A DNA stretch of 64,000 bases from an uncultured Paracoccaceae bacterium (GCA_947499725.1 CANMPK010000007.1:18949-82948); one strand, 5' to 3'; positions 39,593 through 48,713 are shown, counted from the stretch's first letter. The notes: generated by a model not told the origin, from the sequence alone. Program-made: numbers and translations.

Positions 39593-39815
39593 TCGAAGTT
39601 CCAAGATCAACAGTAATTTTGGTCAGCCATAACTCAATTAAAACGGGTGGGCTATATCCAAATTTGCATTAATTCGTCACTGACGTTTTCACACAACGCA
39701 ATTGTAAATATCTGGCCTGGGCGACTTATGATACTGGTCAACACGCTGAAAATATGGATAAGAGCGCGGGTAACGGGCCTAGCACGCACCCACTTTAGGT
39801 TGAAGGCGACATTTG

Positions 39816-41144
39816 ATGTCAGAATTTTTTAGTACATTTGGCGCATGGCCAATCTTTTTGGCGTTTCTAACAAGCTTTGGATTGTGCTGCCTTTTTGCTT
39901 TTGCGCCGCAGCTGTTCTTGAACCAAGAGCACATGCAGAACGACCTAAGCGCGCGTCAAGCACAGCACAAACGGCCAACGCCGCGTATTGGCGGTGCTGC
40001 AGTGATTGTGGGGCTGGCAGTGGCAACTTTGCTTTATGCGCGCCATATACAAACGGACCTCTTGCTGGCGCTTGCCGCAGGTGTCGTCGTTTTTGGCGTT
40101 GGCCTACGCGAAGATATCAGCCGTGATATGTCCCCCAAGGCACGTCTTTTGGCCGCTTTCGCATCGGCGGCTCTGGCGATTGTTCTGAGCGGCGCAATGG
40201 TGCCGCGCTTTGGCCTGCCCTATGTGGACAGTGTGGTTGGCTTAGCGTTTATTGGCGTGTTGGTGACATTGCTATGGTCCGCAGGCGCCTGCCATGCGCT
40301 TAATCTGATTGATGGTCTAAACGGGCTAGCCTCTGGTTATAGTATGATGGCCGCCGCGGGGTACTTCTTTATAGGAGGTATAACCGGTGACACCGATGTG
40401 CAGCTGGTCTCGGCCTTGCTATTTGTCGCTCTGTTTGGCTTCTTTGTTCTTAATTGGCCTTTTGGTCGCGTGTTCTTGGGTGATGCAGGGGCCTATGCGA
40501 TTGGGCATGTGCTGTCTTGGCTTGGCATCATCTTACTGGCTCGCAATCCAGAAGGTGCAGGTCTGGCAGTGGTTCTGATCCTTTTTTGGCCAGTTGCCGA
40601 TACTGCATTTGCAATCATTCGCCGTCGACTTTTGGACAAAGATACAGATCAGCCCGACCGATTGCATTTTCACCATCTTGTGGTCCGCGCGTTGCGATTG
40701 TTAACGAACAAACAGTTTAACCCGGACATGCTGAACCCGACGGCGACTTTGGTGATGTTGCCATTCATCGCCGTGCCAATTTCAATGGGTGTGATCTTTT
40801 GGAGTAACGGGGTCGGTGCTCTCGTGGGCTTGTTATTTTTCGCGCTGCTCTTTGTGAGCTCCTATGCGTTTTCCATGGATTACTTCAAAAGCCGCCGGTT
40901 TGCTGTGAGCGATTTGCCCGAAGATGTGCAGGCACAGTTAGAAGGATACGCGGTCGAAGTGTCAGAACTATCAGGATTGGTTATTGCCGCTTCGCGCGCG
41001 ACTTACCTTACAATTTGCCGTCGTGCAGGCGAGACCGGTTGGAGCCTGATTTCAAGTAATGAAACCGGGGCAGAAACGACGGTTTTTGATCAGTTTGAAA
41101 CGGATGCGGATGCCTGGGGGTATTTTCAGGCCTTGACCCATTAG
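39816..41144 (+). CDS. MraY/WecA-like undecaprenyl-phosphate sugar-1-phosphate transferase
   Basis: This is a 442-residue polytopic enzyme with about ten to eleven membrane segments. The substrate motif KRPTPRIGG, the catalytic region NLIDGLNGLASG and the VFLGDAGAYAIGH block with a downstream HFHHL are diagnostic for this superfamily. It would load the first sugar phosphate on the lipid carrier and so start each polysaccharide repeat. The frame opens with TTG at 39813; the ATG at 39816 has a GAAGG site and is used. About 70 residues of C-terminal soluble extension are unusual for WecA. Confidence 0.88.
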   Translation: MSEFFSTFGAWPIFLAFLTSFGLCCLFAFAPQLFLNQEHMQNDLSARQAQHKRPTPRIGGAAVIVGLAVATLLYARHIQTDLLLALAAGVVVFGVGLREDISRDMSPKARLLAAFASAALAIVLSGAMVPRFGLPYVDSVVGLAFIGVLVTLLWSAGACHALNLIDGLNGLASGYSMMAAAGYFFIGGITGDTDVQLVSALLFVALFGFFVLNWPFGRVFLGDAGAYAIGHVLSWLGIILLARNPEGAGLAVVLILFWPVADTAFAIIRRRLLDKDTDQPDRLHFHHLVVRALRLLTNKQFNPDMLNPTATLVMLPFIAVPISMGVIFWSNGVGALVGLLFFALLFVSSYAFSMDYFKSRRFAVSDLPEDVQAQLEGYAVEVSELSGLVIAASRATYLTICRRAGETGWSLISSNETGAETTVFDQFETDADAWGYFQALTH

Positions 41145-41229
41145 AAATGATTAATTTGTAACTTGGCGCGCGCAGATCAAACGTTATAACGATTTCAATA
41201 ATCCTATCCTAAAATCTATTGGTGAAACA

Positions 41230-42663
41230 ATGAAAATTACCCCTATCCTTCTTTGTGGCGGTTCTGGCACGCGGCTTTGGCCTTTGTCCCGGAAAAGTTA
41301 CCCGAAACAATTTGTGCCACTCGTGAACGAAGAAACTTTATTTCAATCGGCAGTAAAACGCCTAGCGGGCCAGGTCGGTGGTATTTCCTACGCTGCGCCG
41401 ATGGTGCTGACGAATTCAGATTTCCGCTTTATTGTAGCAGAGCAGTTACAGGCTATTGGCATTGATCCTGGCGGGATTGTCATTGAACCAGAAGGGCGCA
41501 ATACGGCGCCTGCGATTTTGGCGGCGGCGTTGCGGGCGCATGCGACGGATGCTGAGGCGATATTGCTCGTCGCTCCTTCTGACCACGTTGTGCCGGATAC
41601 GGTGGCGTTTAGTGCGGCGGTGGCCAAGGGCGCGGAAGCTGTAGCGCAGGGTCAGTTAGTGACCTTTGGTATTACGCCGACTCATGCTGAGACTGCATAT
41701 GGGTATCTTGAATTAGCAGACATGCCTGATGCGTCAGGCAATGCGGTGGCGTTGAAACGTTTTGTTGAAAAACCGGATGTCGAGCATGCGGAAGAGATGC
41801 TGGCGGCTGGCAATTTCAAGTGGAATGCAGGTATTTTCCTGTTCAAAGCGGCCGATATGATTGCTGCGTTTGAAAAGCACACACCTGGTTTGATGGCGCC
41901 GGTTCAAGCGTCGCTTGACGAAGCAAAAGCGGATCTAGGGTTTCTACGTTTGGCGCCCGAGCCTTGGGCCAAAGCAGAAGATATCTCGATTGACTATGCG
42001 GTGATGGAAAAAGCGGACAATCTGTCGGTTGTGCCCTTCGATGCAGCTTGGTCTGATCTGGGCGGTTGGGATGCCGTGTGGCGCGAAAGTGGGCCGGACG
42101 ATCAGGGGGTTGCGACATCGGGTGCAGCGACGGCGATTGATTGTCATAACACGCTATTGCGCTCTGAGAGCGATAATCTTGAGGTCGTCGGTATTGGGCT
42201 TGAGAATATCATGACAATCGCCATGAATGACGCTGTGCTAGTGGCCGATATGAGTTGTGCGCAGAATGTGAAAAAAGCCGTTGCGGCGCTGAAGGAAAAA
42301 GGTGCAAAGCAAGCAACCGAATTCCCGAAGGATCACCGGCCTTGGGGTTGGTTCGAAAGCCTTGTTGTTGGCGGCCGTTTCCAAGTAAAGCGGATCATGG
42401 TGCATCCAGGTGCGGCGTTGTCGTTGCAAAGTCACGTGCATCGGTCAGAACATTGGATTGTGGTTGAGGGCACTGCCAGAGTGACGATTGACGACGAAGT
42501 CAAACTCGTGACAGAGAACCAATCTGTGTACATTCCTGTAGGCGCTGTTCATAGGATGGAAAATCCGGGTAAGGTACCGATGGTATTGATTGAAGTTCAA
42601 ACGGGTGCCTATGTTGGCGAAGACGACATCGTGCGCTACGAGGATGTGTACGCAAGGGACTAA
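41230..42663 (+). CDS. manC: Mannose-1-phosphate guanylyltransferase/mannose-6-phosphate isomerase
   Basis: This is a 477-residue bifunctional type. The nucleotidyl domain begins ILLCGGSGTRLWPLSRKSYPKQF and has FVEKPD near 178; the C-terminal cupin isomerase domain has RPWGWFESL, QSHVHRSEHWIVVEG and the YIPVGAVHRMEN metal-binding block. It makes GDP-mannose, the substrate for Gmd/Fcl further right. The gene is intact although its downstream neighbours are not. Confidence 0.94.
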   Translation: MKITPILLCGGSGTRLWPLSRKSYPKQFVPLVNEETLFQSAVKRLAGQVGGISYAAPMVLTNSDFRFIVAEQLQAIGIDPGGIVIEPEGRNTAPAILAAALRAHATDAEAILLVAPSDHVVPDTVAFSAAVAKGAEAVAQGQLVTFGITPTHAETAYGYLELADMPDASGNAVALKRFVEKPDVEHAEEMLAAGNFKWNAGIFLFKAADMIAAFEKHTPGLMAPVQASLDEAKADLGFLRLAPEPWAKAEDISIDYAVMEKADNLSVVPFDAAWSDLGGWDAVWRESGPDDQGVATSGAATAIDCHNTLLRSESDNLEVVGIGLENIMTIAMNDAVLVADMSCAQNVKKAVAALKEKGAKQATEFPKDHRPWGWFESLVVGGRFQVKRIMVHPGAALSLQSHVHRSEHWIVVEGTARVTIDDEVKLVTENQSVYIPVGAVHRMENPGKVPMVLIEVQTGAYVGEDDIVRYEDVYARD

Positions 42664-42666
42664 AGA

Positions 42667-43833
42667 ATGAAAATTGCAGTAGCAGGGCTGGGATACGTCG
42701 GACTGTCAAACGCGGCACTATTGGCACAAAACCACTCTGTTACTGCGGTTGATATTTCTGAGAAACGTGTCGACATGGTGAATGCGGGTTAGTGCCCAAT
42801 TGTGGATGCTGAGCTTGAAGAATTTCTGTCACATCGAAAGCTTGACCCCTCCTCTACCACAGATGCTGCCGCAGCCTATGCGGATGCGGAGTTTGTGATC
42901 GTAGCAACACCGACGAATTACGACCCCAAGTCCAACTATTTTGACACTTCGAGTGTTGAGGCTGTTGTTGGCCAGGTCATCGACGTGAACGCCAAAGCAA
43001 CCATTGTGATCAAATCCACCATCCCGGTGGGATATGTGAGTGATCTGCGCAATCGGTTAGTGACGGATCAAGTGATCTTCTCGCCTGAATTTTTGCGCGA
43101 GGGTAGGGCGCTTTATGACAACCTGCATCCGAGCCGCATCATCGTGGGTGAGCAATCGGATCGGGCGCGGGTTTTTGCGGATTTGTTGCCTGAAGGCGCT
43201 ATTACCAAAGACGTGCCTGTTAAGTTCACTGATCCGGATGAGGCCGAGGCGATTAAGCTGTTCTCTAACACCTATTTGGCGATGCGTGTCGCGTTTTTTA
43301 ACGAACTTGATAGTTATGCGATTGCGGGCGAAATGGACTCGCGGCAGATCATTGAAGGCATCAGCCTCGATCCGCGGATTGGTGACCATTATAACAACCC
43401 GTCCTTTGGCTATGGCGGCTATTGCCTACCGAAAGACACCAAGCAGTTGCTGGCCAACTACAACCACGTTCCGCAGAACTTGATCCGCGCCATTGTGGAT
43501 GCCAATCGCACGCGCAAAGATTATCTGGCGGATCAGATTTTGATGACCGGCGCGCGGACTGTTGGGATTTACCGATTGGTCATGAAGGCCGGCAGCGACA
43601 ATTTCCGCCAGTTGTCGATTCAGGGTATCATGAAACGCCTGAAGGCGAAGGGCGTTGAGGTGATCGTTTATGAACCGGTATTGCGGGAAGAGGATTTCTT
43701 CCGCTCGCGGGTCGTGCGGGACTTGCAGTATTTCAAAGATAATTCCGATTTGATCGTGGCCAACCGCCTGACGGATGACATCAGGGACGTGGCTGGCAAA
43801 GTCTTCACCCGCGATCTGTTTGGAGAGGATTAA
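42667..43833 (+). pseudogene. ugd: UDP-glucose 6-dehydrogenase with amber codon 42
   Basis: The frame from the ATG at 42667 encodes [19 protein letters not shown] and the whole dehydrogenase to 43833 (388 sense codons), including [41 protein letters not shown] and the catalytic-cysteine block [11 protein letters not shown]. Codon 42 (42790-42792) is TAG, in VNAG-stop-CPIVDAE, so the NAD-binding domain is cut off. A C-to-T change of CAG would create it. The remainder is well preserved, so the lesion looks recent. The enzyme would make UDP-glucuronate. Confidence 0.85.
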
Positions 43834-43836
43834 GCC

Positions 43837-44355
43837 ATGACAGAGACTGTTTTGGTCACTGGCTCCGCCGGCTTTATCGGCTATCACACCGTTAAGCGGC
43901 TGCTGGCGGATGGGTTCAAGGTCGTCGGATTGGACGCGCTAAGTAACTATTACGATGTGTCCTTGAAAGAGGCGCGGCATGCGCAGCTGACACATGAGCG
44001 GTTTATTCCTGTCATTGGCCGTGTGGAAACGCCAGGTCTGATGATGGAGTTATTCGAGGCGCATAATGATGGTTATGTTATTCATTTAGCCGCCCAAGCC
44101 GGCGTGCGCTATTCGATTGAGAACCCGCGATCCTATTTGGAAAGCAACATCAACGGCACTTTTGAAATCCTCGAAGCTGCCCGCGCGCATCCGCCTAAAG
44201 GTTTATTTAAGTTGTGGGGAATGAATGGGACTAAGTTTGCGAACGTAAGGACGCTAAACCCATGCGCTGAACTGGGTATCAAAGGCAAGGTATGGCATCA
44301 AACGCGGCTAACCGCCTTTAGAAATATACCAAGCATTTCTATTAAAGTTCTCTAG
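43837..44355 (+). pseudogene. UDP-glucuronate 4-epimerase, 3' part lost at a mobile-element junction
   Basis: The first 121 codons match UDP-glucuronate epimerases: VLVTGSAGFIGYHTVKRLL, LDALSNYYDVSLKEAR, HLAAQAGVRYSIENP and NINGTFEILEAARAHPPK, ending at 44199. The next 51 codons to the stop at 44355 are unrelated, and the catalytic STSSVYG and YAATK regions are missing. No continuation of the gene is seen anywhere in the window. The break is the left edge of the relaxase module, so insertion came with a deletion. Confidence 0.85.
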
Positions 44356-44901
44356 CCCGCGCACGCTGGTATGTGGCTTGAACACCGCGCCGTCAGGTAG
44401 ATGAAACACATACCGCCCATTCTCAAATCTGATGTGGGCACCGATGCGTGTCGCATCGCTCAACAACGCCATATGGGCTTCGAGACTTTGATAGTCAGAG
44501 CGTAACTCCGCAAGTTCCGTTCGGTTCACCCCAACCTGAATTGCGCTGACCAATAAGATAATCAGCGTCGTCACAGCTGCGACGGCTGTTGCGAATATGA
44601 TAAGTTTCAATCGTGTGATGAGCTCAGAATTTTTATGTCGCTTTTCCAAATCACCAATCTTTGTTTCTAACGTCGAGACCCGGCGGTTCGCATCCGCAAA
44701 GGCTTGATCTGTTTCAGCCTTCTTTTGAATGAGTATCCCGTCGCCCAGATTTTCCACCTGTTCCAGATGCTGCTGTTCAATCTGTTTGAAGCGCGCGAAT
44801 GCTCCCTTCATTCGGGTCTGTAGGTCCTCTTCAAATTGCTCCAGGCTGTTTTGCTCGAGCCTTTCAAGGGCGTCGTTTTTGGCTTTGTAGAGATCAACCA
44901 T
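44308..44901 (-). CDS. Coiled-coil membrane protein of the mobilisation module
   Basis: This 197-residue protein has a long charged N-terminal half with heptad character (about residues 5-95), one membrane segment near 98-120 and a second short coil, then an unrecognised C-terminal domain. It is read directly after the relaxase (35-bp gap) in the same direction. The open frame begins with TTG at 44916; the ATG at 44901 is preferred, though neither has a clear ribosome site. I do not recognise the family. A role as a membrane anchor for the relaxosome, like other Mob accessory coiled coils, is inference. Confidence 0.7.
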   Translation of the reverse strand: MVDLYKAKNDALERLEQNSLEQFEEDLQTRMKGAFARFKQIEQQHLEQVENLGDGILIQKKAETDQAFADANRRVSTLETKIGDLEKRHKNSELITRLKLIIFATAVAAVTTLIILLVSAIQVGVNRTELAELRSDYQSLEAHMALLSDATRIGAHIRFENGRYVFHLPDGAVFKPHTSVRGLENFNRNAWYISKGG

Positions 44902-44935
44902 AATTGTGGCTTTCAAAGTTTAATATGAAGGGGAA

Positions 44936-46198
44936 TTACCTGAAGAAGGTTGGGGAAGCCACGCGTTCGAGGGTACTCTGTGTACTGGCTTCAAGGTCCT
45001 CTTTGTCTTTTCCATTGAACCGAGTGGTTAACTGTGACCAGAGCTTTTCAAAGCGTCCCAAGGCAGGCTCAATTGCCGACCAAATTTTTTCAAATCGAGG
45101 ATGCCGCTCTTTTAGGTCTTTTGGGATTGTCCAGTGGGTGCTGTTAGGGCCCCGGAAAATATCACCGGAGACGATGCCAAGGAAGATGTCTGCTATTGTA
45201 CGAATGGCGTTTCCAATCGCTGTCTCGATCTTATGTTCCCGCTCTGCAATTTGCGCTTCGCGGTTCGCGAGCAGCTTCTGTTGTTGTCTTAGGTTATTTT
45301 CATATTCGTTAAGTTGACGGCGTTGCTCTTGTAGATCAGCTTCTTTCCGACGATTGCGCTGTTCCCATTTGGCCAGCTCTTCTGCGATTTCTTTTTCTTG
45401 ACGGCGCAGTTTGGATTCGTCCAATTCGATTTTTTCTAATGTGTCTTGTATGAAGTCGCGCGTGCTGCGTGGATCCATCTGGGCTTTTAGATCAAAGCTG
45501 TCTAGCGAATATGCCAGTCCCAGTGGCGCCATGGCTTTGGCATAAGATTCACGTAAAAGCTTGAAGCTGTTGTAGCGGCCAAACACTGCATTACGTGATC
45601 GGCTGAGCGTCCTCTTGCCCGGATCAGCGAGGGCATTCGCCACTCTGATCTGGAAGGCTTCGTCGCTTTCACCAGCACGCTTTCGGTCGGGCTTGCGTGG
45701 CTTTTTCATATACGTTGGTACAACGGCGACATGCATATGCGGGGTTGTTTCATCCAGATTGCTGATGAGGGAAACAACATCTTGTCCAAATGTGTCCTTG
45801 ACCCATTTGATGGTTTTATCTTCCCAATCTTTCAGGCGCTTAGGATCCTCATCTCCAGGTGCTTGCCCATCTGGCCGGAAATACTCGGGTGAAGCCGAAA
45901 GGATTATAGTGACAAAAGGATCAGGAGAGGCATTCTTGGAGTTAGAGACGGCAATTGTTTCTAGATAGTTTTGGACGTCTTGGTCGATGTCCATCCCAGT
46001 GCCAATGATAACTTGATTAAGATGACTACGGGCTGGATCAACGGCTGACCAACCATCGGGCGTACGGGTCAACTGATGCTTACTGGCCCCGCGGATTTCC
46101 GCGCGGGTTGCAGGTTCGAAATTGGTGACAATTGACCCTGTTCCTGCTATCTTACGAGCAGCTCTAGGCTGTCTTTGTTTACGTTTTTTGCGTGCCAC
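44936..46198 (-). CDS. MobV (Mob_Pre)-type plasmid relaxase
   Basis: This is a 420-residue protein with an N-terminal relaxase domain and a long C-terminal coiled coil (about residues 240-320). Motif III reads NLDETTPHMHVAVVPT at about 147-162, the H-x-D-E-x-T-P-H-x-H type with asparagine in the first histidine place. Motif I has a lysine-histidine pair (KHQLTR, H41) where MobV proteins carry the candidate catalytic histidine. It would nick oriT and lead DNA transfer of a mobilisable plasmid. A palindrome directly upstream could be oriT. It is transcribed with the coiled-coil protein. Confidence 0.85.
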   Translation of the reverse strand: MARKKRKQRQPRAARKIAGTGSIVTNFEPATRAEIRGASKHQLTRTPDGWSAVDPARSHLNQVIIGTGMDIDQDVQNYLETIAVSNSKNASPDPFVTIILSASPEYFRPDGQAPGDEDPKRLKDWEDKTIKWVKDTFGQDVVSLISNLDETTPHMHVAVVPTYMKKPRKPDRKRAGESDEAFQIRVANALADPGKRTLSRSRNAVFGRYNSFKLLRESYAKAMAPLGLAYSLDSFDLKAQMDPRSTRDFIQDTLEKIELDESKLRRQEKEIAEELAKWEQRNRRKEADLQEQRRQLNEYENNLRQQQKLLANREAQIAEREHKIETAIGNAIRTIADIFLGIVSGDIFRGPNSTHWTIPKDLKERHPRFEKIWSAIEPALGRFEKLWSQLTTRFNGKDKEDLEASTQSTLERVASPTFFR

Positions 46199-46218
46199 TG
46201 GTTAATGAACTCTGATGC

Positions 46219-46275
46219 CGGAGTTTTATTGCCCATAATGAAACTCCGCTACGCAAAGTGTCAACTGGGATCATG
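46219..46275 (-). other. Candidate oriT: 30-bp palindrome beside the relaxase gene
   Basis: CGGAGTTT at 46219-46226 and AAACTCCG at 46241-46248 form perfect outer arms; pairing continues inwards with one or two wobbles, giving an imperfect 30-bp palindrome 20 bases before the relaxase start. CTACGCAAAGTGTCAACTG follows. MobV origins typically combine such an inverted repeat with a nearby nick region upstream of mob. No nick site can be named from sequence alone, and the element could also serve as a promoter-proximal operator. Confidence 0.4.
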
Positions 46276-46296
46276 GGGAATAGCTTCGCAACCTCC

Positions 46297-46364
46297 CCCC
46301 GACACCCCCATCATCCGCCCAAGATTCCCCTGTGCGCGATGGTCATGGCAAGCCCCGACACCCC
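46297..46364. repeat. 12-bp direct repeat near the candidate oriT
   Basis: CCCCGACACCCC occurs at 46297-46308 and again at 46353-46364, 56 bases apart, in the gap between the relaxase and metallophosphoesterase genes. C-rich direct repeats of this kind may bind an accessory protein; no function can be assigned. The remaining bases of the gap show no gene. Confidence 0.6.
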
Positions 46365-46441
46365 TCTGCGTTCTGCAAACACCAGTGCAATTTGAAACCC
46401 CAAGAAACTGGAGAGATGCCTAATGCGGCTCGACCGATTGC

Positions 46442-46999
46442 CTAATTCCCATGCTCCACGTCCGACCAATGTTTGTTTACTGGTAGCTTTTTGGCGCGGC
46501 GTGCGACCTCACTGAATGTGACGGGTTGAAAATCCCACACATCGACGCCGACGTTGATCGCATTACGCGACCCACGCCAATTGTTATGCACGTGGCCAAA
46601 GAGCTGCAAAGCACCGCGGCGCGCATTGTTCCATGTGATCATTGGGTAATGACATAGGGTGTGCAATTGGTTCTGCGGTCCGTCACGTAGTTCCTTTAGG
46701 TGCGAGATGGAGTCCCAAGGTAGCTCTAGAGTCGGAGCAAGATCGTGGTTCCCGATGACGAGATGTTTCTCGGCGCCAGGGAGCTGATCAAAAACCTGTT
46801 GCAGATATTTGCTGTCTTTGGCTTTGCTGCCAAAGGCAAAATCGCCAAGGATCCAAAGGTGATCTTCGGGGCTAACATGATGCCACAAGTTTTCTATCAG
46901 TTTGCCGTCCATCTGAGAAATCGACGCAAATGGGCGCTGGCAAAAGCGCAGGATATTCTCATGTCCAAAATGGGTGTCGGCTGTATACCAAATCTTCAT
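46442..46999 (-). CDS. Metallophosphoesterase, calcineurin-like, plasmid/phage type
   Basis: This 185-residue phosphoesterase has all metal motifs: DTHFGH (D8, H10), GDFAFGS, GNHD and GHVH. Small enzymes of this type are common on phages and plasmids; the substrate is not known. It belongs to the leftward set ParA-like, secreted protein, phosphoesterase, relaxase. A paralogue with the same layout, in opposite orientation, lies at 49135-49704 and is broken by an amber codon. Confidence 0.85.
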   Translation of the reverse strand: MKIWYTADTHFGHENILRFCQRPFASISQMDGKLIENLWHHVSPEDHLWILGDFAFGSKAKDSKYLQQVFDQLPGAEKHLVIGNHDLAPTLELPWDSISHLKELRDGPQNQLHTLCHYPMITWNNARRGALQLFGHVHNNWRGSRNAINVGVDVWDFQPVTFSEVARRAKKLPVNKHWSDVEHGN

Positions 47000-47024
47000 C
47001 GGAAGAGGTCCTTTGTGGCTCTCA

Positions 47025-47870
47025 CTAAAGGTCTAGGTTTGACGCTTTGACCTGAGTGGCGAGCGCTTTGTGAATTTGACGATCCAGTTCTTTGGTGTGC
47101 TGTCGTGCCAACTCGAAATCTTTTAGGATAAAATCGATGCTCGTGATCTGTGGCTCGCCAGCGTATTTGATGGTGTAGGTCGCAATGCATCCCGGTTTGA
47201 TGTCTTCTTTGCGAGGGTGCTGAAAACGATAATGGGTTGAGTCGCGATAGTGGCTGGCGCTACCGCAGATCTCATACGTGCTGCGGCGAATGCTTGTATC
47301 AGACAGCTTTTCTTCGTGCACAAGCGGAGCCGCACGATCTAAATCAGAAATGAGCCCTTCGGTGCTCCAGGCATATGTCAGCTCCATACGAGTGCCGCGT
47401 AGGATTGCGCGTGACGCTGGACCGTAGAGCCCTTCCAATTGTGCTTTCAGCTCGAGAGGTTTAGGCAGCTCTGTACTGGGTTGTCGTAGCTGACGCGTTA
47501 TTGAGATGGCCCTGCCGTCCCAGACATCCGACGCGAGTTCAGCTGTCAGCATATCTTGCGGATCATTTGCGACGCGGCCGTGAAACCCAATGTCGCCAAT
47601 AACAAGTGCCCGCAGATAGTCAAAAGCAAATACGGCTCCATTGGGGGATTGAATTCGCAGCGTCTCGGTTTGAAGCAGTGGAGGCTCGTCTGATCGCTTA
47701 GTGAAGAGCGCATCAATTTCTTGACGCGTGTCGCCAGGCTGCAGACCAAGAAGTTCATATGGATATGGTCGTGAGGCCGGGGGATTTGTTGCGACCAGAG
47801 CTGGTTCCGCAAAGCTTAGCGTTGGGTTTGTAAGTAAGATAAGAATAGAGGTGCGAAGGAAGCGACGCAT
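47025..47870 (-). CDS. Secreted protein of unknown function in the mobilisation module
   Basis: This 281-residue protein begins with a clear Sec signal (MRRFLRTSILILLTNPTLSFA). After a short linker the GLQPGDTRQEIDALF segment resembles the P-G-x-x-x-x-E-V start of BamE/SmpA-like folds, and a second similar half may begin at LKAQLEGLYGPAS; this is a weak resemblance. Three cysteines are in the mature part. The ATG at 47870 is chosen because the signal starts there; the open frame runs 23 codons further into the ATPase gene. No function can be assigned. Confidence 0.7.
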   Translation of the reverse strand: MRRFLRTSILILLTNPTLSFAEPALVATNPPASRPYPYELLGLQPGDTRQEIDALFTKRSDEPPLLQTETLRIQSPNGAVFAFDYLRALVIGDIGFHGRVANDPQDMLTAELASDVWDGRAISITRQLRQPSTELPKPLELKAQLEGLYGPASRAILRGTRMELTYAWSTEGLISDLDRAAPLVHEEKLSDTSIRRSTYEICGSASHYRDSTHYRFQHPRKEDIKPGCIATYTIKYAGEPQITSIDFILKDFELARQHTKELDRQIHKALATQVKASNLDL

Positions 47871-47898
47871 ATTGAAATTCCAATAAATAAATTTGAAT

Positions 47899-48627
47899 TT
47901 AGACGCGGTGGGAAACGCGGCCGATGATTTCATTGGCAAGAGATATGGTTGCTGTCATCGCAACACCGGCTTGATGTCGCCATTGCTGATGATCACGCGT
48001 TTCTATGTTGATACCATATTCAAGTGGAATACGTCGAAGGCCCTCGAAATAGCGTTCCATACTTCCAAAGGTAATTTGTTCATCAAAAGGCGGGATAAAA
48101 CTAAGTTGGGTGCTTAGCACAGGATAGGGTGCGAATATTTCTATCGCGGATTGAACATCCGCAGGATTCCGAAACCCCGTGATGAGCCCAACGATATTCG
48201 TTTCACCCACTAGATGCTCCACGAGGCCATCACTGACAAAGCGCGCTTCGTTTCGACCTGTAAACGGTGCAACGACAAGATCAGACACGCGTGCTGCTTT
48301 CAGCGAAACCTCAGTCGGTGTTTTGCTTGTATCAACCAGAATGAAATCAAAACCATCATGCTGCGCGCCCTCTATCAGTTGAGAGAAGTCAGTAATGTCA
48401 TCGCACAAAACAACAGAAAGCGTGCCGCCAGCTATGCCCGACTGCCTTACAGCGGCCTCCCAGGTTTGCAACGTAGTCGGAAACTGACCGCGCAGCGCGA
48501 CGTCGGCAGTCACATCAATAACCAGAACGCGTTTGCCGAGTGACATCAGCCCAGAGGCAAGGGTCATAAGGGATACCGTGCGACCAGCGCCCCCTTTGGT
48601 GGCGAAGAATGTAATTTGTGGGGGCAT
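47899..48627 (-). CDS. ParA/VirC1-like ATPase with Arg in the P-loop
   Basis: This is a 242-residue protein of the ParA/MinD superfamily. The P-loop reads FFATKGGAGRTVSL: the signature lysine K11 is kept, but the phosphate-binding lysine of KGGxGKT is arginine (R16). The Walker B-type region DFILVDTSKTPTE and the order of blocks resemble VirC1 of Agrobacterium, which helps assemble relaxosomes at the transfer origin. Linkage to a MobV relaxase supports a similar role, as inference. The ATG at 48627 is used because the earlier ATG at 48660 would lie in the tandem repeat and give a non-family N-terminus. Confidence 0.75.
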   Translation of the reverse strand: MPPQITFFATKGGAGRTVSLMTLASGLMSLGKRVLVIDVTADVALRGQFPTTLQTWEAAVRQSGIAGGTLSVVLCDDITDFSQLIEGAQHDGFDFILVDTSKTPTEVSLKAARVSDLVVAPFTGRNEARFVSDGLVEHLVGETNIVGLITGFRNPADVQSAIEIFAPYPVLSTQLSFIPPFDEQITFGSMERYFEGLRRIPLEYGINIETRDHQQWRHQAGVAMTATISLANEIIGRVSHRV

Positions 48628-48641
48628 AAGAAAACTCAATA

Positions 48642-48679
48642 AATTCACAATATACTTCATTATTCACAAAATACTTCAT
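48642..48679. repeat. 19-bp tandem direct repeat between the ParA-like and XRE genes
   Basis: Two adjoining 19-base copies, 48642-48660 and 48661-48679, share 17 of 19 positions; the common core is TTCACAA-A-TACTTCAT. They occupy the divergent promoter region 35 bases before the XRE gene and 15 bases before the ParA-like gene. This is where an XRE regulator or a partition protein would bind. Confidence 0.8.
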
Positions 48680-48713
48680 GGTGACAAGCCTGTAAATTCA
48701 GCCATTCAATCGT

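Noticed and set aside
46175..46423. An 82-codon plus-strand frame between the relaxase and phosphoesterase genes.
   Set aside because: It covers the palindrome and direct repeats, has low-complexity proline-rich translation and no start signal.
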